Source: Serpentinicella alkaliphila (lineage in GTDB: Bacteria; Bacillota; Clostridia; Peptostreptococcales; Natronincolaceae). Taken from it: 64,000 nt of DNA. The notes under the pieces are model-generated. The model was not told where the DNA came from. It saw only the letters and a program-made list of their open reading frames with translations, and did no database searches. Positions 44,629 through 54,198 of this stretch are shown piece after piece. The stretch lies in the NCBI RefSeq assembly GCF_018141405.1, contig NZ_CP058648.1, positions 2,557,001 to 2,621,000 of the forward strand, read 5' to 3'. Position numbers and translations under genes: made by a program. How positions within the stretch are numbered: position 1 is the stretch's first letter; each line of letters begins with the position of its first letter.

Positions 44629-45798
44629 TTACTTTATTATTAAATTCTTAAAGCTTTCTCCTTTACCAGTCCATGTAACATTTAATAAATCAGCTATAGT
44701 TGCAGCTATATCTGCAAAAGACTTGCGAACACCAATATTGGCACCAGCCTTAATATTTTGACCATATATAAGTATCGGAATATATTCTCGAGTATGGTCT
44801 GTACCTTTAAAGGTAGGATCATTTCCGTGATCTGCAGTGAAAATAATAATATCGTTTGGTTTAAGTGCATTTAATATTTCTGGTATTTTTTTATCCATTT
44901 CCTCTAAAGCTTTTCTATATCCAGCTGCGTCTCTCCTATGTCCATATTCAGAGTCAAAGTCGACTAAATTTGTAAAAATTATCCCTTTGTTACCTTTATT
45001 CAAGTATTCGATAGTTTTTTCTATACCTTCTATATTATTTTTAGTTTTTGCATACTCAGTAATACCTTTTCCATTGAAAATATCATTAATTTTTCCAACA
45101 GCAATAACATCAAGTCCACTATTCTTAACTGTATCTAAAACTGTTTCACCGAATGGATCTAATGAATAGTCCTTTCTATTAGGAGTTCTTACAAACTCCC
45201 CTGGTTTACCTACAAAAGGACGAGCAATGATTCTGGCTACTGCTACATCTCCCATCATTAGTTCTCTTGCTTTTTTGCAGAAATCATATAATTGCTCCAA
45301 TGGAATAACTTCTTCATGGGCAGCTATTTGAAATACACTATCTGCAGATGTGTAAACTATAGGGTGCCCTGTTTTCATATGTTCTTCTCCGAGTTCATCA
45401 AGTATGGCTGTACCTGATGCTGGTTTATTACCAAGTATCTTTCTACCAATCATCTCTTCATATTTTTCAATTATATGTATTGGAAAACCTTCAGGGAAAG
45501 TATTAAATGGTTGCGTTAAATGCAATCCCGATAATTCCCAATGGCCAGTTGTAGTATCCTTCCCATTAGAAACTTCATCAGACTTACCAAAGGCACCTAG
45601 AGGAGTAACTATGGGTTCTAGTCCTTTAATACCGATATTCCCCAAGCCTAAAGATAACAAATTAGGTAATTCTATTCCACCTTCTTGCTCTATAATATTA
45701 CCTAAAGTATTTGCTCCAACATCTCCAAAATCTTTAGCATCAGGAAGTTCCCCTATTCCTACGCTATCCATAATAAATAAAACAACTCTATTCGTCAT
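44629..45798 (-). CDS. deoB: Phosphopentomutase
   Basis: 389 residues. The metal-binding start MDSVGIGELPDAKDFGDVGA, the active-site SNGKDTTTGHWEL and the C-terminal TADHGNDPTFKGTDHTREY are textbook DeoB. It converts (deoxy)ribose-1-phosphate from the nucleoside phosphorylases to the 5-phosphate, linking nucleoside salvage to central metabolism. It is first in the deoB-punA-punA-pdp block, 16 bp before the PNP gene. GGAGG precedes the ATG at 45798. Confidence 0.97.
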   Translation of the reverse strand: MTNRVVLFIMDSVGIGELPDAKDFGDVGANTLGNIIEQEGGIELPNLLSLGLGNIGIKGLEPIVTPLGAFGKSDEVSNGKDTTTGHWELSGLHLTQPFNTFPEGFPIHIIEKYEEMIGRKILGNKPASGTAILDELGEEHMKTGHPIVYTSADSVFQIAAHEEVIPLEQLYDFCKKARELMMGDVAVARIIARPFVGKPGEFVRTPNRKDYSLDPFGETVLDTVKNSGLDVIAVGKINDIFNGKGITEYAKTKNNIEGIEKTIEYLNKGNKGIIFTNLVDFDSEYGHRRDAAGYRKALEEMDKKIPEILNALKPNDIIIFTADHGNDPTFKGTDHTREYIPILIYGQNIKAGANIGVRKSFADIAATIADLLNVTWTGKGESFKNLIIK

Positions 45799-45876
45799 AT
45801 TTAACCCTCCTATATAAAATTATTATACCCTATATATAATGCACTAATAAAAATATTAATATTTGTTATATCATTA

Positions 45877-45901
45877 AAATAGGACCTGTTTTTCAGGCCC
45901 T
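45877..45901 (-). terminator. Terminator of xerD
   Basis: On the minus strand AGGGCCTG pairs with CAGGTCCT with one mismatch (45901-45881), followed by ATTTTAAT. The stem overlaps the xerD stop codon. Confidence 0.6.
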
Positions 45902-46777
45902 AGGATGGGTTTTATTATATACATCTTTAATTTTATTTTGTGATAAATGGGTGTATATTTGAGTAGTAGATATATCAGAGTGTCCTAACATCTCCTGGAC
46001 TGATTTTAAATCCGCACCATTCTGGATTAAATGGGTTGCAAAGGAGTGTCTTAGTGTGTGAGGTGTAATTGGTGTAGTAATATTTAAATTTTTGGTATAT
46101 GCCTTTACAATCTTCCAGAATCCCTGTCTTGTTAATTTCGCTCCGTGAACATTTAAAAATAAATACTGTTCTTCTTGGCTTTTAATGAATGATTCCCTAG
46201 CATTATTTATGTAACGTACAGTAGCTCTTAAGGCCATTGAACCTATAGGAATAATACGTTCTTTAGTGCCCGTTGAACAATTAATATATCCAAGTTCTAA
46301 ATTAACATCTGTCATTCTTAGTGCAATCAGCTCAGAAACCCTAATACCTGTTGCATAAAGCAATTCAAGCATTGCCTTATCTCTAATTCCTTTAGGTGTT
46401 TGATCTTCAGGTTGTCTTAGAAGCATATCCACTTCATTTAATGTTAAAATTGATGGCAATTTCTTTTTACTTTTAGGTGTATTCAGCTTAATAGTTGGGT
46501 CCTGTTCGACTACTTTGTTTGCCATTAAAAATTGATAAAAACATCTTATTGAAGCTATACTTCTAGAAATTGTTGACACAGCTTTACCTACGTTTTGCAA
46601 ATGAATTAGATAGGTAATTACTGTTGTTTTATTAGTTTCAGATAAGTTTGATACATTATTGTTGTCCAAATAGCTTATGTATTGTCTAATATCTCTTTTA
46701 TATGATTCTAATGTATTCTTAGACAACTGCTTTTCCTTTTCAAGAAATATTCCATAATTAATAACTATATCATTCAT
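45893..46777 (-). CDS. xerD: Tyrosine recombinase XerD-like
   Basis: 294 residues, standard length. The N-terminal SAM-like DNA-binding domain (NTLESYKRDIRQYISYLDNN) is followed by the catalytic domain with R146 (TGIRVSEL), K172, H240-x-x-R243 (HTLRHSFATH), H266 (LGHSDI) and nucleophile Y275 (QIYTH). It resolves chromosome dimers at dif with XerC-like partners. Its place beside spoIIM and deoB-punA is the conserved location of xerD/ripX in Firmicutes, so a chromosomal housekeeping role is likely rather than a mobile-element integrase. Confidence 0.92.
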   Translation of the reverse strand: MNDIVINYGIFLEKEKQLSKNTLESYKRDIRQYISYLDNNNVSNLSETNKTTVITYLIHLQNVGKAVSTISRSIASIRCFYQFLMANKVVEQDPTIKLNTPKSKKKLPSILTLNEVDMLLRQPEDQTPKGIRDKAMLELLYATGIRVSELIALRMTDVNLELGYINCSTGTKERIIPIGSMALRATVRYINNARESFIKSQEEQYLFLNVHGAKLTRQGFWKIVKAYTKNLNITTPITPHTLRHSFATHLIQNGADLKSVQEMLGHSDISTTQIYTHLSQNKIKDVYNKTHPRA

Positions 46778-46861
46778 CCAAAAAACTCCCTCTGCTTCTG
46801 TATACTTATTTATTCTACAAAATTTTTAATATTCCTTTATTTATTAAAAAATACTTTATGA

Positions 46862-47494
46862 CTATAAAAATCTAAAAATTAACCTTATAAAGAGTGGAGC
46901 TACATAACCCTCCATAAATGCAGCTATTGTTACTGTTAGTATTAATATACAGTAAGTAACAGTATATACAGTAGCTTTTTTTCCAAATGAAGTGTTAAGG
47001 GTTGCTTTAGACCTAGATTTAATAGTATGCCAAGCAAATGCAAAGGACAATTGTGCTGCTAAGAAGAATATAACCAGAATTATTATATTTTGAGGTATTA
47101 CACTAAAAATCAAAACTAGTAAGCCCGCCCCACTAAATTCTTCTATTAAAATGCCGGTACTAAATCCTATAATAAAACCTTTGAATACTATAATTAAAAT
47201 AACTAATGGAGCAGTAATTACTAACAATCCAAGTAGCCAACTAAGAGTTAGTAGTTGGAAGTTATTAACAAAAGACTGTTTCATTATTTCAAAACCTAAA
47301 AAACCTTCTTTAGTAAAAACACTAAAGAAATCCCTCATATAGTAATATAGCTCCTGCTTATGTTTTACATCAACAATTTTAACCGTGAAGGCCCCTACAG
47401 AAAGACCTATTAGATAGCAGAAGGCTATAATTAAATATAGAAAGAAGTTGTTTTTAATATGTATTTTTACCCGCTTTACGAATTGTGAAATCAA
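46862..47494 (-). CDS. spoIIM: Stage II sporulation protein M
   Basis: 210 residues with five membrane helices. FLGFEIMKQSFVNNFQLLTL and GFIIGFSTGILIEEFSGAGL followed by SVIPQNIIIL match SpoIIM. With SpoIID and SpoIIP it forms the peptidoglycan-degrading machine that drives engulfment of the forespore. GGGGGA precedes the ATG. It sits between the Nudix gene and xerD, as commonly found in spore-forming Firmicutes. Confidence 0.93.
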   Translation of the reverse strand: MISQFVKRVKIHIKNNFFLYLIIAFCYLIGLSVGAFTVKIVDVKHKQELYYYMRDFFSVFTKEGFLGFEIMKQSFVNNFQLLTLSWLLGLLVITAPLVILIIVFKGFIIGFSTGILIEEFSGAGLLVLIFSVIPQNIIILVIFFLAAQLSFAFAWHTIKSRSKATLNTSFGKKATVYTVTYCILILTVTIAAFMEGYVAPLFIRLIFRFL

Positions 47495-47610
47495 AAGGCA
47501 TATCCCCCATTCTTTAGTGATTGTTATAACACAATATGCTAAAAAAATGATAAATATGCCTTGTCCTTTTATACATTAATAATAATAAATTTAAATCTAG
47601 CTAGTTGTTC

Positions 47611-48153
47611 CTATTTCTCATAAAATTGTAAATATGCTAAAATAGCTGTTACTGTTTTAGCATCTTTGATTTTTCCTTCTTTTATCAATTGAAGAACTGT
47701 TTCCATTGGAAATTCGAGCATTTCAACAAATTCACCAATATCAGGTGTAGCCTCACCCTTTATTACATCCTTTGCAATAAATACATGTATTATTTCATTT
47801 GCAAAGCCTGGTGATGTGTAAAATGATAATAGTTTTGTAAGTGACGAAGCTGTGTAACCAGTCTCTTCTTTTAGCTCTCTTAATGCCGTATCATATGGAC
47901 TTTCCTTTAACTCAATTTTCCCTGCCGGAATTTCGAGCAAATAGTCTTCTATAGCTTTTCTATATTGCTTAATTAAAACTAAATTGTTATTTTCGTTTAC
48001 TAGAATAACTGCTACAGCCCCAGGATGTTCTACTATTTCTCTTTTACAGTATTTTTTATCAGGAAGTTCTACAGTGTCAATTTTAACAGATATGACTTTG
48101 CCCTCATATATTTTCTCGGACTTTATTGTTTTTTCATTTTCCACTAAATTCAC
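47611..48153 (-). CDS. ADP-ribose pyrophosphatase (Nudix hydrolase)
   Basis: 180 residues. The Nudix box is complete: GKIELKESPYDTALRELKEE then TGY. The preceding VVLIKQYRKAIEDYLLEIPA is characteristic of ADP-ribose pyrophosphatases (NudF type), which turn ADP-ribose into AMP and ribose-5-phosphate. Its start overlaps the DUF3866 stop by 4 bp. It is part of the conserved xerD-spoIIM-nudF neighbourhood of Clostridia. Confidence 0.9.
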   Translation of the reverse strand: MNLVENEKTIKSEKIYEGKVISVKIDTVELPDKKYCKREIVEHPGAVAVILVNENNNLVLIKQYRKAIEDYLLEIPAGKIELKESPYDTALRELKEETGYTASSLTKLLSFYTSPGFANEIIHVFIAKDVIKGEATPDIGEFVEMLEFPMETVLQLIKEGKIKDAKTVTAILAYLQFYEK

Positions 48154-49232
48154 CCCAATATTTTATTACTTACAAATACCCCTGCGGCACTACAGGTTAA
48201 AAAATAAGATGGATCTTCATAGTACGACCTTCCCATAGTTTCGACAGATAAATTAAAATGTTCTAAAGCCTTCTCAAGTATATTATCTTTCTCAATAATT
48301 ATATTATGTTTTTTATATAAGTCAAAACTATTTATTTGTTCTTTAATTAATTTAAAGTGGTTACTTTCTAATTCAAATTCAAAAAAAGGTATGTTAACTT
48401 TTGACATAGTGATCTCGTTGAATACCGTAATACTATGATGACTTATACCAGTATGTCTAGCTCGTTTATCAGAAAAACCTACTCTAGGAACACCAATGCT
48501 ACATCCACCAAGCGTATTTACAGCATCTAAAATGTATCCTTGTTCAATACCTGTAAATCCATATTTAGTACCAGTTCCAACAATGCCAGGTCCCATTAAT
48601 ACAATAGATATATCACATTTTGCAATCTCTTTTGCAGCAATTAACCCATTATATATATTTACGGTTTCTATATCCCCTCCAAAGGCATGCCCTATTGTAA
48701 TAGTAGTATCAATTAAACTTAACTCTTTAAGCTTAATAACAGTATCACTAAGCCAAATTGGTAAAGATGCTCCATCAGTCATAATATATGCAATTTTTAT
48801 ATTTGGTGATAAATATTTTATAGTTGATACAATAGGTATAAGCATACTATGTAAGGTCCCTACAATTATAGGCATATTATTAAGAGTTGTAAAGTGATTA
48901 AAAGCATTATGATAAGGGCTATCCTGCTCCTCTAAAGCTAGTACCTTTATTTGATAAGGAGTATATCTTAATTTCATAATATGTCCTGATTTGCCTGATT
49001 TTATATTACTGGCACTAAGATTATACATTACAAAGTGAAAACCACCCGTACCTAGCTGTAGATTTACAGCAGTTGTATTCAATAGCACTTCATCGCCAAT
49101 ATTTATTTTTCCTGTTAGCTTACTATAGTTAATTGCTAGTTGTTCTATATTATCAATTAATACAGAAATAATTGTTTTATCTGAAGTTTGTGAAATGATT
49201 CCTTTGACTATTCCCTTTTCTATATCAAACAT
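48150..49232 (-). CDS. DUF3866 family protein
   Basis: 360 residues without membrane segments. The family pattern is seen in GDEVLLNTTAVNLQLGTGGF, RYTPYQIKVLALEEQDSPYH and GPGIVGTGTKYGFTGIEQG. DUF3866 proteins are uncharacterised but conserved beside nudF, spoIIM and SteA genes in spore formers and actinobacteria. The phosphate-loop-like GxGTxxxFTG suggests ligand binding. ATG 49232 follows AGGTGA. No function is claimed. Confidence 0.88.
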   Translation of the reverse strand: MFDIEKGIVKGIISQTSDKTIISVLIDNIEQLAINYSKLTGKINIGDEVLLNTTAVNLQLGTGGFHFVMYNLSASNIKSGKSGHIMKLRYTPYQIKVLALEEQDSPYHNAFNHFTTLNNMPIIVGTLHSMLIPIVSTIKYLSPNIKIAYIMTDGASLPIWLSDTVIKLKELSLIDTTITIGHAFGGDIETVNIYNGLIAAKEIAKCDISIVLMGPGIVGTGTKYGFTGIEQGYILDAVNTLGGCSIGVPRVGFSDKRARHTGISHHSITVFNEITMSKVNIPFFEFELESNHFKLIKEQINSFDLYKKHNIIIEKDNILEKALEHFNLSVETMGRSYYEDPSYFLTCSAAGVFVSNKILG

Positions 49233-49246
49233 TTAATCACCTAACC

Positions 49247-50056
49247 TTACCGACGGCCAAGGTCGTCCAAAAATTTTAATATACGATTATTTTCTATACT
49301 TTTCGTAATAGAGTATTTTTCAGCAAAGAGATGTAGTAATACTAATAATGTTAAAACTACAATTTTATAATAGAATTCTAAACTAGTAATTGTTACTATT
49401 CCTAAGCTTATCCCTAAAGGGTTTGAGCCTACATCCCCCATCATGCTTAAGGCTTTAATATCCTGGGGTAAATATACTAAACAAAACCCTACTATAGAAA
49501 CTAAGATTATTTCTAAATCCTTTGGTACTCCAATAAGAAACAAAATAATTGCTAATAGCAAACAGATTTTTATAGCCCTTCCAGGTCTTAGATCAAATAA
49601 GTTAATTAGATTTGTAAATAGGCAGATTAGTAATATGTTAATTAGTAGTTCAGATAGACCACTAGAATAATATAGACTAATGAAAATTGCCACTAAACCA
49701 CCAATTAACAGTTTCAGAAAACCCGTTGTAACTATTGATTTAAAAAAAGACTTAATATGGCCTTTAAATCCTAAGGAGTCTCTGTTTCCAATTAAATCGT
49801 CTATAATGCCTATAAAGGACATAGTAAGTATACCTATTAAGATAGTTAATAGATAAAAGTGATTAATATCCATAACAATAAAAATAATAATTGAGTTCAC
49901 TAGCATTACAAAAACAAAGGAAATGCCCATTCCTATTGGAATAGATTGACCTTTATAATTTTTAGCAACTTGCTTATTGCTTAACAATAGATTTCTTATA
50001 ATAGGTAAAAATAAAAGCGTGTTTATGCCGCTTATAAATAAGATAATAAGATTCAT
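49247..50056 (-). CDS. MraY/WecA-like glycosyl-1-phosphate transferase (short)
   Basis: 269 residues, around eight membrane helices. The family residues are present but spread: IGIIDDLIGNRDSLGFKGH (metal-binding DD), NLINLFDLRPGRA and the GDVGSNPLGISLG loop near residue 210. MraY/WecA enzymes join a sugar-1-phosphate to a lipid carrier. It is shorter than MraY and lacks its NAVNLTDGLDGL signature, so the sugar and the carrier are unknown. It follows the GT2 gene by 21 bp, suggesting a joint role in an envelope glycan. Confidence 0.78.
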   Translation of the reverse strand: MNLIILFISGINTLLFLPIIRNLLLSNKQVAKNYKGQSIPIGMGISFVFVMLVNSIIIFIVMDINHFYLLTILIGILTMSFIGIIDDLIGNRDSLGFKGHIKSFFKSIVTTGFLKLLIGGLVAIFISLYYSSGLSELLINILLICLFTNLINLFDLRPGRAIKICLLLAIILFLIGVPKDLEIILVSIVGFCLVYLPQDIKALSMMGDVGSNPLGISLGIVTITSLEFYYKIVVLTLLVLLHLFAEKYSITKSIENNRILKFLDDLGRR

Positions 50057-50077
50057 ATAAAAACCCCTATAGTAATT

Positions 50078-50755
50078 TTAACTTATGGTTTTTCTAATTA
50101 GTGTTTTAAAAATTTGTATAAACTGTCGACCACGATGAATAAAGCCCCTCAAATTTCGTCCAGTTTCATTATGGTGCATTAATACATCTACCTCTATAAC
50201 TTTGTAGCCTTTTTTTAAGATGTCAATTGTTGTCCCTACCTCTATTCCATAATCCGTTGGAAAATATATGTTTTCTAAAACCTCCTTGCGAAAAGCCCTT
50301 TGTCCAGATATTACTGTATCCAATAAAACTCCTGTATGCAGGTACACACCGTACTTAGCAAGTTTTTTTACAAGTCCAATGCCACCCTTTTTCTTTGCCT
50401 TAGGAAATTTGGCTATTGATACATGAGCCTCACTATTAATAATAGGTTTAATAAGTTTAATTACCTCCTCTGAGCTCTCTCCTAAATCCCCATCTAAAAA
50501 AACTATAATATCTGAATATGAAATAACTGCATTTAAACCCACTTGCATTGCATTGCCTTTCCCCCTATTTTTAGAAATCTTAATCACTTCAATATTATCT
50601 ATAATACTTATAATTTCATAAGTATTATCTTTTGAGCCATCATCAATAACACATATTTTATCTATCAGTTCTATATCTTTAATGGCTGATATAGTTTTTT
50701 CTATCTTTTCTTCCTCATTATAAACAGGTATAAGAACCGAAATATACTCTTTCAC
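50078..50755 (-). CDS. Glycosyltransferase family 2
   Basis: 225 residues. The GT-A fold is clear: VSVLIPVYNEEEKIEKTI at the start reads as PVYNEE, followed by DDGSKDNTYEI and the DxD-type FLDGDLGES at about 88-96. A later RAFRKEVLENIYFPTDYGIE matches DPM1/ppGalNAc-like polyprenyl-phosphate glycosyltransferases. No C-terminal membrane helix is seen. It sits between SteB-like and the MraY-like gene, which suggests a lipid-linked sugar path. Confidence 0.85.
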   Translation of the reverse strand: MKEYISVLIPVYNEEEKIEKTISAIKDIELIDKICVIDDGSKDNTYEIISIIDNIEVIKISKNRGKGNAMQVGLNAVISYSDIIVFLDGDLGESSEEVIKLIKPIINSEAHVSIAKFPKAKKKGGIGLVKKLAKYGVYLHTGVLLDTVISGQRAFRKEVLENIYFPTDYGIEVGTTIDILKKGYKVIEVDVLMHHNETGRNLRGFIHRGRQFIQIFKTLIRKTIS

Positions 50756-50775
50756 TTTAACTACTCCTAACCTTT

Positions 50776-51657
50776 TTAGTAAATTCCTAAAGGTAATAAA
50801 TCATTGGCATAATCAGTTTCTCCATAATTACCCTCTATTCCACTTAATACCATAACTAAAGATAAGCGTCCTAATAAGGAATCAATGTTATCTACTGAAG
50901 ATATGTTATTATCAATAAACCATGGAATTAGGCTCTGTTCAACATTTGAAGTTTCAACCCCTACAACCTTAATGTAGTTGGATTTACAGGATTCAAGCAT
51001 ATTTGAAATAAAGGATTTACTTACTTCAATATTAGGACTTAGTTCACCACCTGTTATTATTATTTGATCAACAGGTGTCACTGAATTATCCTCTATAAAA
51101 CTAGAATAAATATATTGGTTTTTTAGTGCATATTTAATTAGGGCAGTCTTTCTACCCTTTAATATATAATCAATTAACTCGAAGCTCAATTTATCAAGAA
51201 TCCTTTCGTAGGAAAGACTGTAGTGAAATAGCCTATTCACTTCTCTAAGTTCTTGTTCACTTAAATTTAATAGTTTTGAATCTACCTTAATACTGGCAAC
51301 TATATCTCCACCCGCATCGTAGACTGCTTCATTTATATAGTTAGTTTCAAAATCATCAAATTGTATAACTACTACATTGATATTATTCAATCTTCCGTGT
51401 GTAATCTTTCCATAAAATGTATTTATATAGTAATCCTTTTTTTCGATCTCTTGCTTCAAAGTCTCATTTATTTGAATTAGATTTTTATGTTCATTGTTAT
51501 ATTCCGTAAGCTTATCTTCAATACTATTAATTAAAATCTGCTGTTGATCAGTTATAAATCCATCACTATTCATATTTGAACCTATGAATATACCAATACC
51601 TAAGGATATAAAAATAGCTGTAATAGATACTACTAAATATTTTAGATCAAAGCCCAT
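50776..51657 (-). CDS. SteB/MctB-like membrane protein (DUF3186 family)
   Basis: 293 residues: one N-terminal membrane helix (about 8-26), then a predicted coiled coil (LINSIEDKLTEYNNEHKNLI to about 72) and an outer alpha/beta domain. This layout matches the copper transporter (MctB) family, which in actinobacteria is SteB, partner of the division protein SteA. Here it is encoded 12 bp after SteA. In Clostridia the pair is usual but its job is untested; a role in envelope assembly or division is inferred. Confidence 0.8.
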   Translation of the reverse strand: MGFDLKYLVVSITAIFISLGIGIFIGSNMNSDGFITDQQQILINSIEDKLTEYNNEHKNLIQINETLKQEIEKKDYYINTFYGKITHGRLNNINVVVIQFDDFETNYINEAVYDAGGDIVASIKVDSKLLNLSEQELREVNRLFHYSLSYERILDKLSFELIDYILKGRKTALIKYALKNQYIYSSFIEDNSVTPVDQIIITGGELSPNIEVSKSFISNMLESCKSNYIKVVGVETSNVEQSLIPWFIDNNISSVDNIDSLLGRLSLVMVLSGIEGNYGETDYANDLLPLGIY

Positions 51658-51669
51658 CTTAAAAACCTC

Positions 51670-52785
51670 CTAAAAATCTAGAAAAAGTCGTAGCTTCATT
51701 TTAATAAGTCTAAAAAATAAAGGTTGTGCTGTAAATATAATTACTGCTATCGGAATTAAAGCCGCAATTAAGAGAGATGCTACATAGCTTAATTTAACTT
51801 TTTTATTATATAGTTGACTAACTCCTCTAGCATCTATTAGCTTACTTCCTATTTTTAGTCTCACTAAAAAAGTACTACCCATACCTTTACGTCCTTTTTC
51901 TAAAAAATCTATCATATTAGTATGAGAACCTAAGACTACAATTAAATCCGCACCGTTACTATATGCAAGAAGCATTGCAATATCCTCACTTGTACCCGGT
52001 GCTGGAAAAATTTTTGCCTTAAGATCTAAATTTTGAATCCTTTCCATACCCGGTGCCAAGCCATTTGGATATGCGTGTACAATTATTTCATCACACTTTT
52101 TTAAGCAATTGTCACTTACACTATCCATATCACCAATTATTATGTTTGGCTTAAATCCAAATTCATATAATGCATCAGCGCCACCATCAACACCAATTAA
52201 TACTGGTTTCTTTTCTTTAATATAGGGTAATATTGCATTTAAATCCTCTTTATAGTGTTGACCCCTGACTACAATTAAAACATGCTTATTGTTAATAGAC
52301 GTTTTAGTTTTAGGTATGAATACATTACCCATAATTAAATATTTTTCTTTTTGAGCATATGCTAAGGTATTATCAATAAATTTTTCTAACTCAATTTCTA
52401 GGTTCTTTTCTGCTAAAGCTATTAACTTATTTAATTTATCAGAAGTAATTCTCATTAACTCTGCAATTTTATTTGTTTCAAATGAAACAATATTACCTTC
52501 AATTTCAACAATATCACCATTTTGCAAAATGCTAAATAAATCACCATTCATAACATCAAAAATAGGAATCTTTTTTTCTATTAGGATATTAGGCCCTAAA
52601 TTTGGGTACCTTCCACTAATAGATTTATCGCAATTAATTACTGCACTAACCTTACTTTTAATTAGAGATCTTGCTGCAATTTCATCTAAATCCCTATGAT
52701 GAATAATTGCAATATCTCCTGATTGTAGTTCATCAATTAATAATTTGGTTTTCTTTCCTAATTTAACTGGAGCTTTAATATTCAT
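51670..52785 (-). CDS. Cytokinetic ring protein SteA-like
   Basis: 371 residues from ATG 52785, favoured by GGAGG 11 bp upstream; GTG 52803 overlaps that site. The domain architecture is that of SteA: an N-terminal part with DIAIIHHRDLDEIAARSLI, a thiamin pyrophosphokinase-like fold (PVLIGVDGGADALYEFGFKP, IIGDMDSVSD), and a C-terminal membrane helix (about 335-357) followed by a basic tail. SteA recruits SteB and a peptidoglycan hydrolase to the divisome in Corynebacterium. It heads the block SteA-SteB-GT2-MraY-like-DUF3866-Nudix. Confidence 0.82.
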   Translation of the reverse strand: MNIKAPVKLGKKTKLLIDELQSGDIAIIHHRDLDEIAARSLIKSKVSAVINCDKSISGRYPNLGPNILIEKKIPIFDVMNGDLFSILQNGDIVEIEGNIVSFETNKIAELMRITSDKLNKLIALAEKNLEIELEKFIDNTLAYAQKEKYLIMGNVFIPKTKTSINNKHVLIVVRGQHYKEDLNAILPYIKEKKPVLIGVDGGADALYEFGFKPNIIIGDMDSVSDNCLKKCDEIIVHAYPNGLAPGMERIQNLDLKAKIFPAPGTSEDIAMLLAYSNGADLIVVLGSHTNMIDFLEKGRKGMGSTFLVRLKIGSKLIDARGVSQLYNKKVKLSYVASLLIAALIPIAVIIFTAQPLFFRLIKMKLRLFLDF

Positions 52786-52895
52786 TATTAAATCGACCTC
52801 CACAAAAATAGTATTTGTATAATTAACTTATAAATTCTTGAGCAGACAATTATTTTTTTGTATTATATGTATAAGTAATAAATTGGAGGTTTTAT

Positions 52896-53552
52896 ATGGA
52901 AGCATTAAAAAAAGAATTTAATCAGGTTTTAAAATATTTAATTTCTAAGCCAAGAACAGTGCATGAAGTAATTCAATACTTAATAAGTAAAGATATAAAT
53001 AAAGAAAATATCACAGAAATAATAAATCGATTAAAACATTTAAACTATTTAAATGACCGAAATTACTGTGTAGTTTTCATAAATAGTAATAGAGACAATA
53101 ATAAAAGTAAAAGACAAATATTAAAGGCATTAGAAAACAAAGGAATTAATCGGGAAATCTCAATTAATTTAATTAATGATCTTTATAGTGATGAAATGGA
53201 GCTGAAAATTGCTGAAGAATTGATTAATAAATTATGTAATCAAATTGAACCTATATCATTCAGCCAACTTAAAAATAAGATTATATATAAATTAAAATAC
53301 AAAGAATTTAGCAGTGATACTATTAGACAGGCAATTGAAATTTCAAGGGATAACGAACTATTTAAACAAAAACTTATAGATTCAGAGGAAAAAATATTAG
53401 AGAAAGCTAAAGTCGATGGATTAAAGTATTTTAATAAATACAGTAAAAAATATGATAATAAATTTATGGTTAAAAGATATACATTAAATGCATTACAAAG
53501 AAAAGGATATGATAATGATCTGTGTTATAGAGTTATTAATGAACTGTTTTAG
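52896..53552 (+). CDS. recX: RecX-like regulatory protein
   Basis: 218 residues built of three-helix repeats as in RecX: LKYLISKPRTVHEVIQYLIS, then LNDRNYCVVFINSNRDNNKSK and repeated KRYTLNALQRKGYDNDLCYRV near the end. RecX binds RecA filaments and limits recombination. GGAGG precedes ATG 52896. It is divergent from SteA with a shared 90-bp promoter region. No recA is present nearby. RecX family members vary strongly, so the assignment rests on the repeat pattern. Confidence 0.75.
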   Translation: MEALKKEFNQVLKYLISKPRTVHEVIQYLISKDINKENITEIINRLKHLNYLNDRNYCVVFINSNRDNNKSKRQILKALENKGINREISINLINDLYSDEMELKIAEELINKLCNQIEPISFSQLKNKIIYKLKYKEFSSDTIRQAIEISRDNELFKQKLIDSEEKILEKAKVDGLKYFNKYSKKYDNKFMVKRYTLNALQRKGYDNDLCYRVINELF

Positions 53553-53583
53553 ATAAAACTATATATAATTCGGGGTAATTGAA

Positions 53584-54042
53584 ATGGGAAAATATCATAT
53601 GAGAAAACAAGAACAGGAAATAACTGATGAATTCGAACTAAGAGATATAATAAATAAAGGGAAATATGCAATTATTACAATGAGTAAGAACAATGAGCAA
53701 TATATAGTTACTCTTAGCTATGGGTACGATGGTATTAATAATAATTTATATTTTCATACAGGTACTAAAGGTCTCAAATTAGATTTTATACAGTCTAACC
53801 CAAATGTCTGTGCAACTATTATTGATGATATGGGGTATATAAATGGTGAATGTGGCCATGAATACAGATCAATAGTTATGGTTGGCAAAATGTCTATAAT
53901 GGAGGATATGAATGAAAAGAAACATGGAATGGAAATTGTTTTAAATCATCTAGAACAAGCTCCTACTATTATTAAGGAAAGAGTTCTTAAAAATGACGAA
54001 GCTTATAACAGTATTGTAGTTTTAAAACTTGAAATATCGTAA
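53584..54042 (+). CDS. Pyridoxamine 5'-phosphate oxidase family protein (NimA-like)
   Basis: 152 residues of the split-barrel FMN-binding fold. KYAIITMSKNNEQYIVTLSY, LYFHTGTKGLKLDFIQSNP and CGHEYRSIVMVGKM match the group of nitroimidazole-resistance-like and haem-binding PNPOx proteins. FMN or haem binding is likely, but the reaction is unknown. Two ATG codons (53584 and 53599) are possible; the first is used as it follows GGGGTA. It lies 31 bp after recX, perhaps in the same transcript. Confidence 0.8.
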   Translation: MGKYHMRKQEQEITDEFELRDIINKGKYAIITMSKNNEQYIVTLSYGYDGINNNLYFHTGTKGLKLDFIQSNPNVCATIIDDMGYINGECGHEYRSIVMVGKMSIMEDMNEKKHGMEIVLNHLEQAPTIIKERVLKNDEAYNSIVVLKLEIS

Positions 54043-54198
54043 ATTAGCGAAAAAAAAGGAAGGTAATAATTGAAGTTTTTAATAATACTACTATCATCAA
54101 AACAAAATGAACGACTTCTAAATATTTGAGATCGTCCATTGTAATAATTAATTTATCCCAAATTTAATCTTTAAACTAATGAGCCTTTATTATATGAG

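Noticed and set aside
44837-45817. Long + strand frames opposite deoB
   Set aside because: They mirror the codon structure of deoB and have no ribosome sites; deoB itself is unambiguous.
45893-46777. XerD-like gene as a mobile-element integrase
   Set aside because: Its length, intact catalytic residues and conserved position between spoIIM and deoB fit the housekeeping XerD rather than a phage or ICE integrase.
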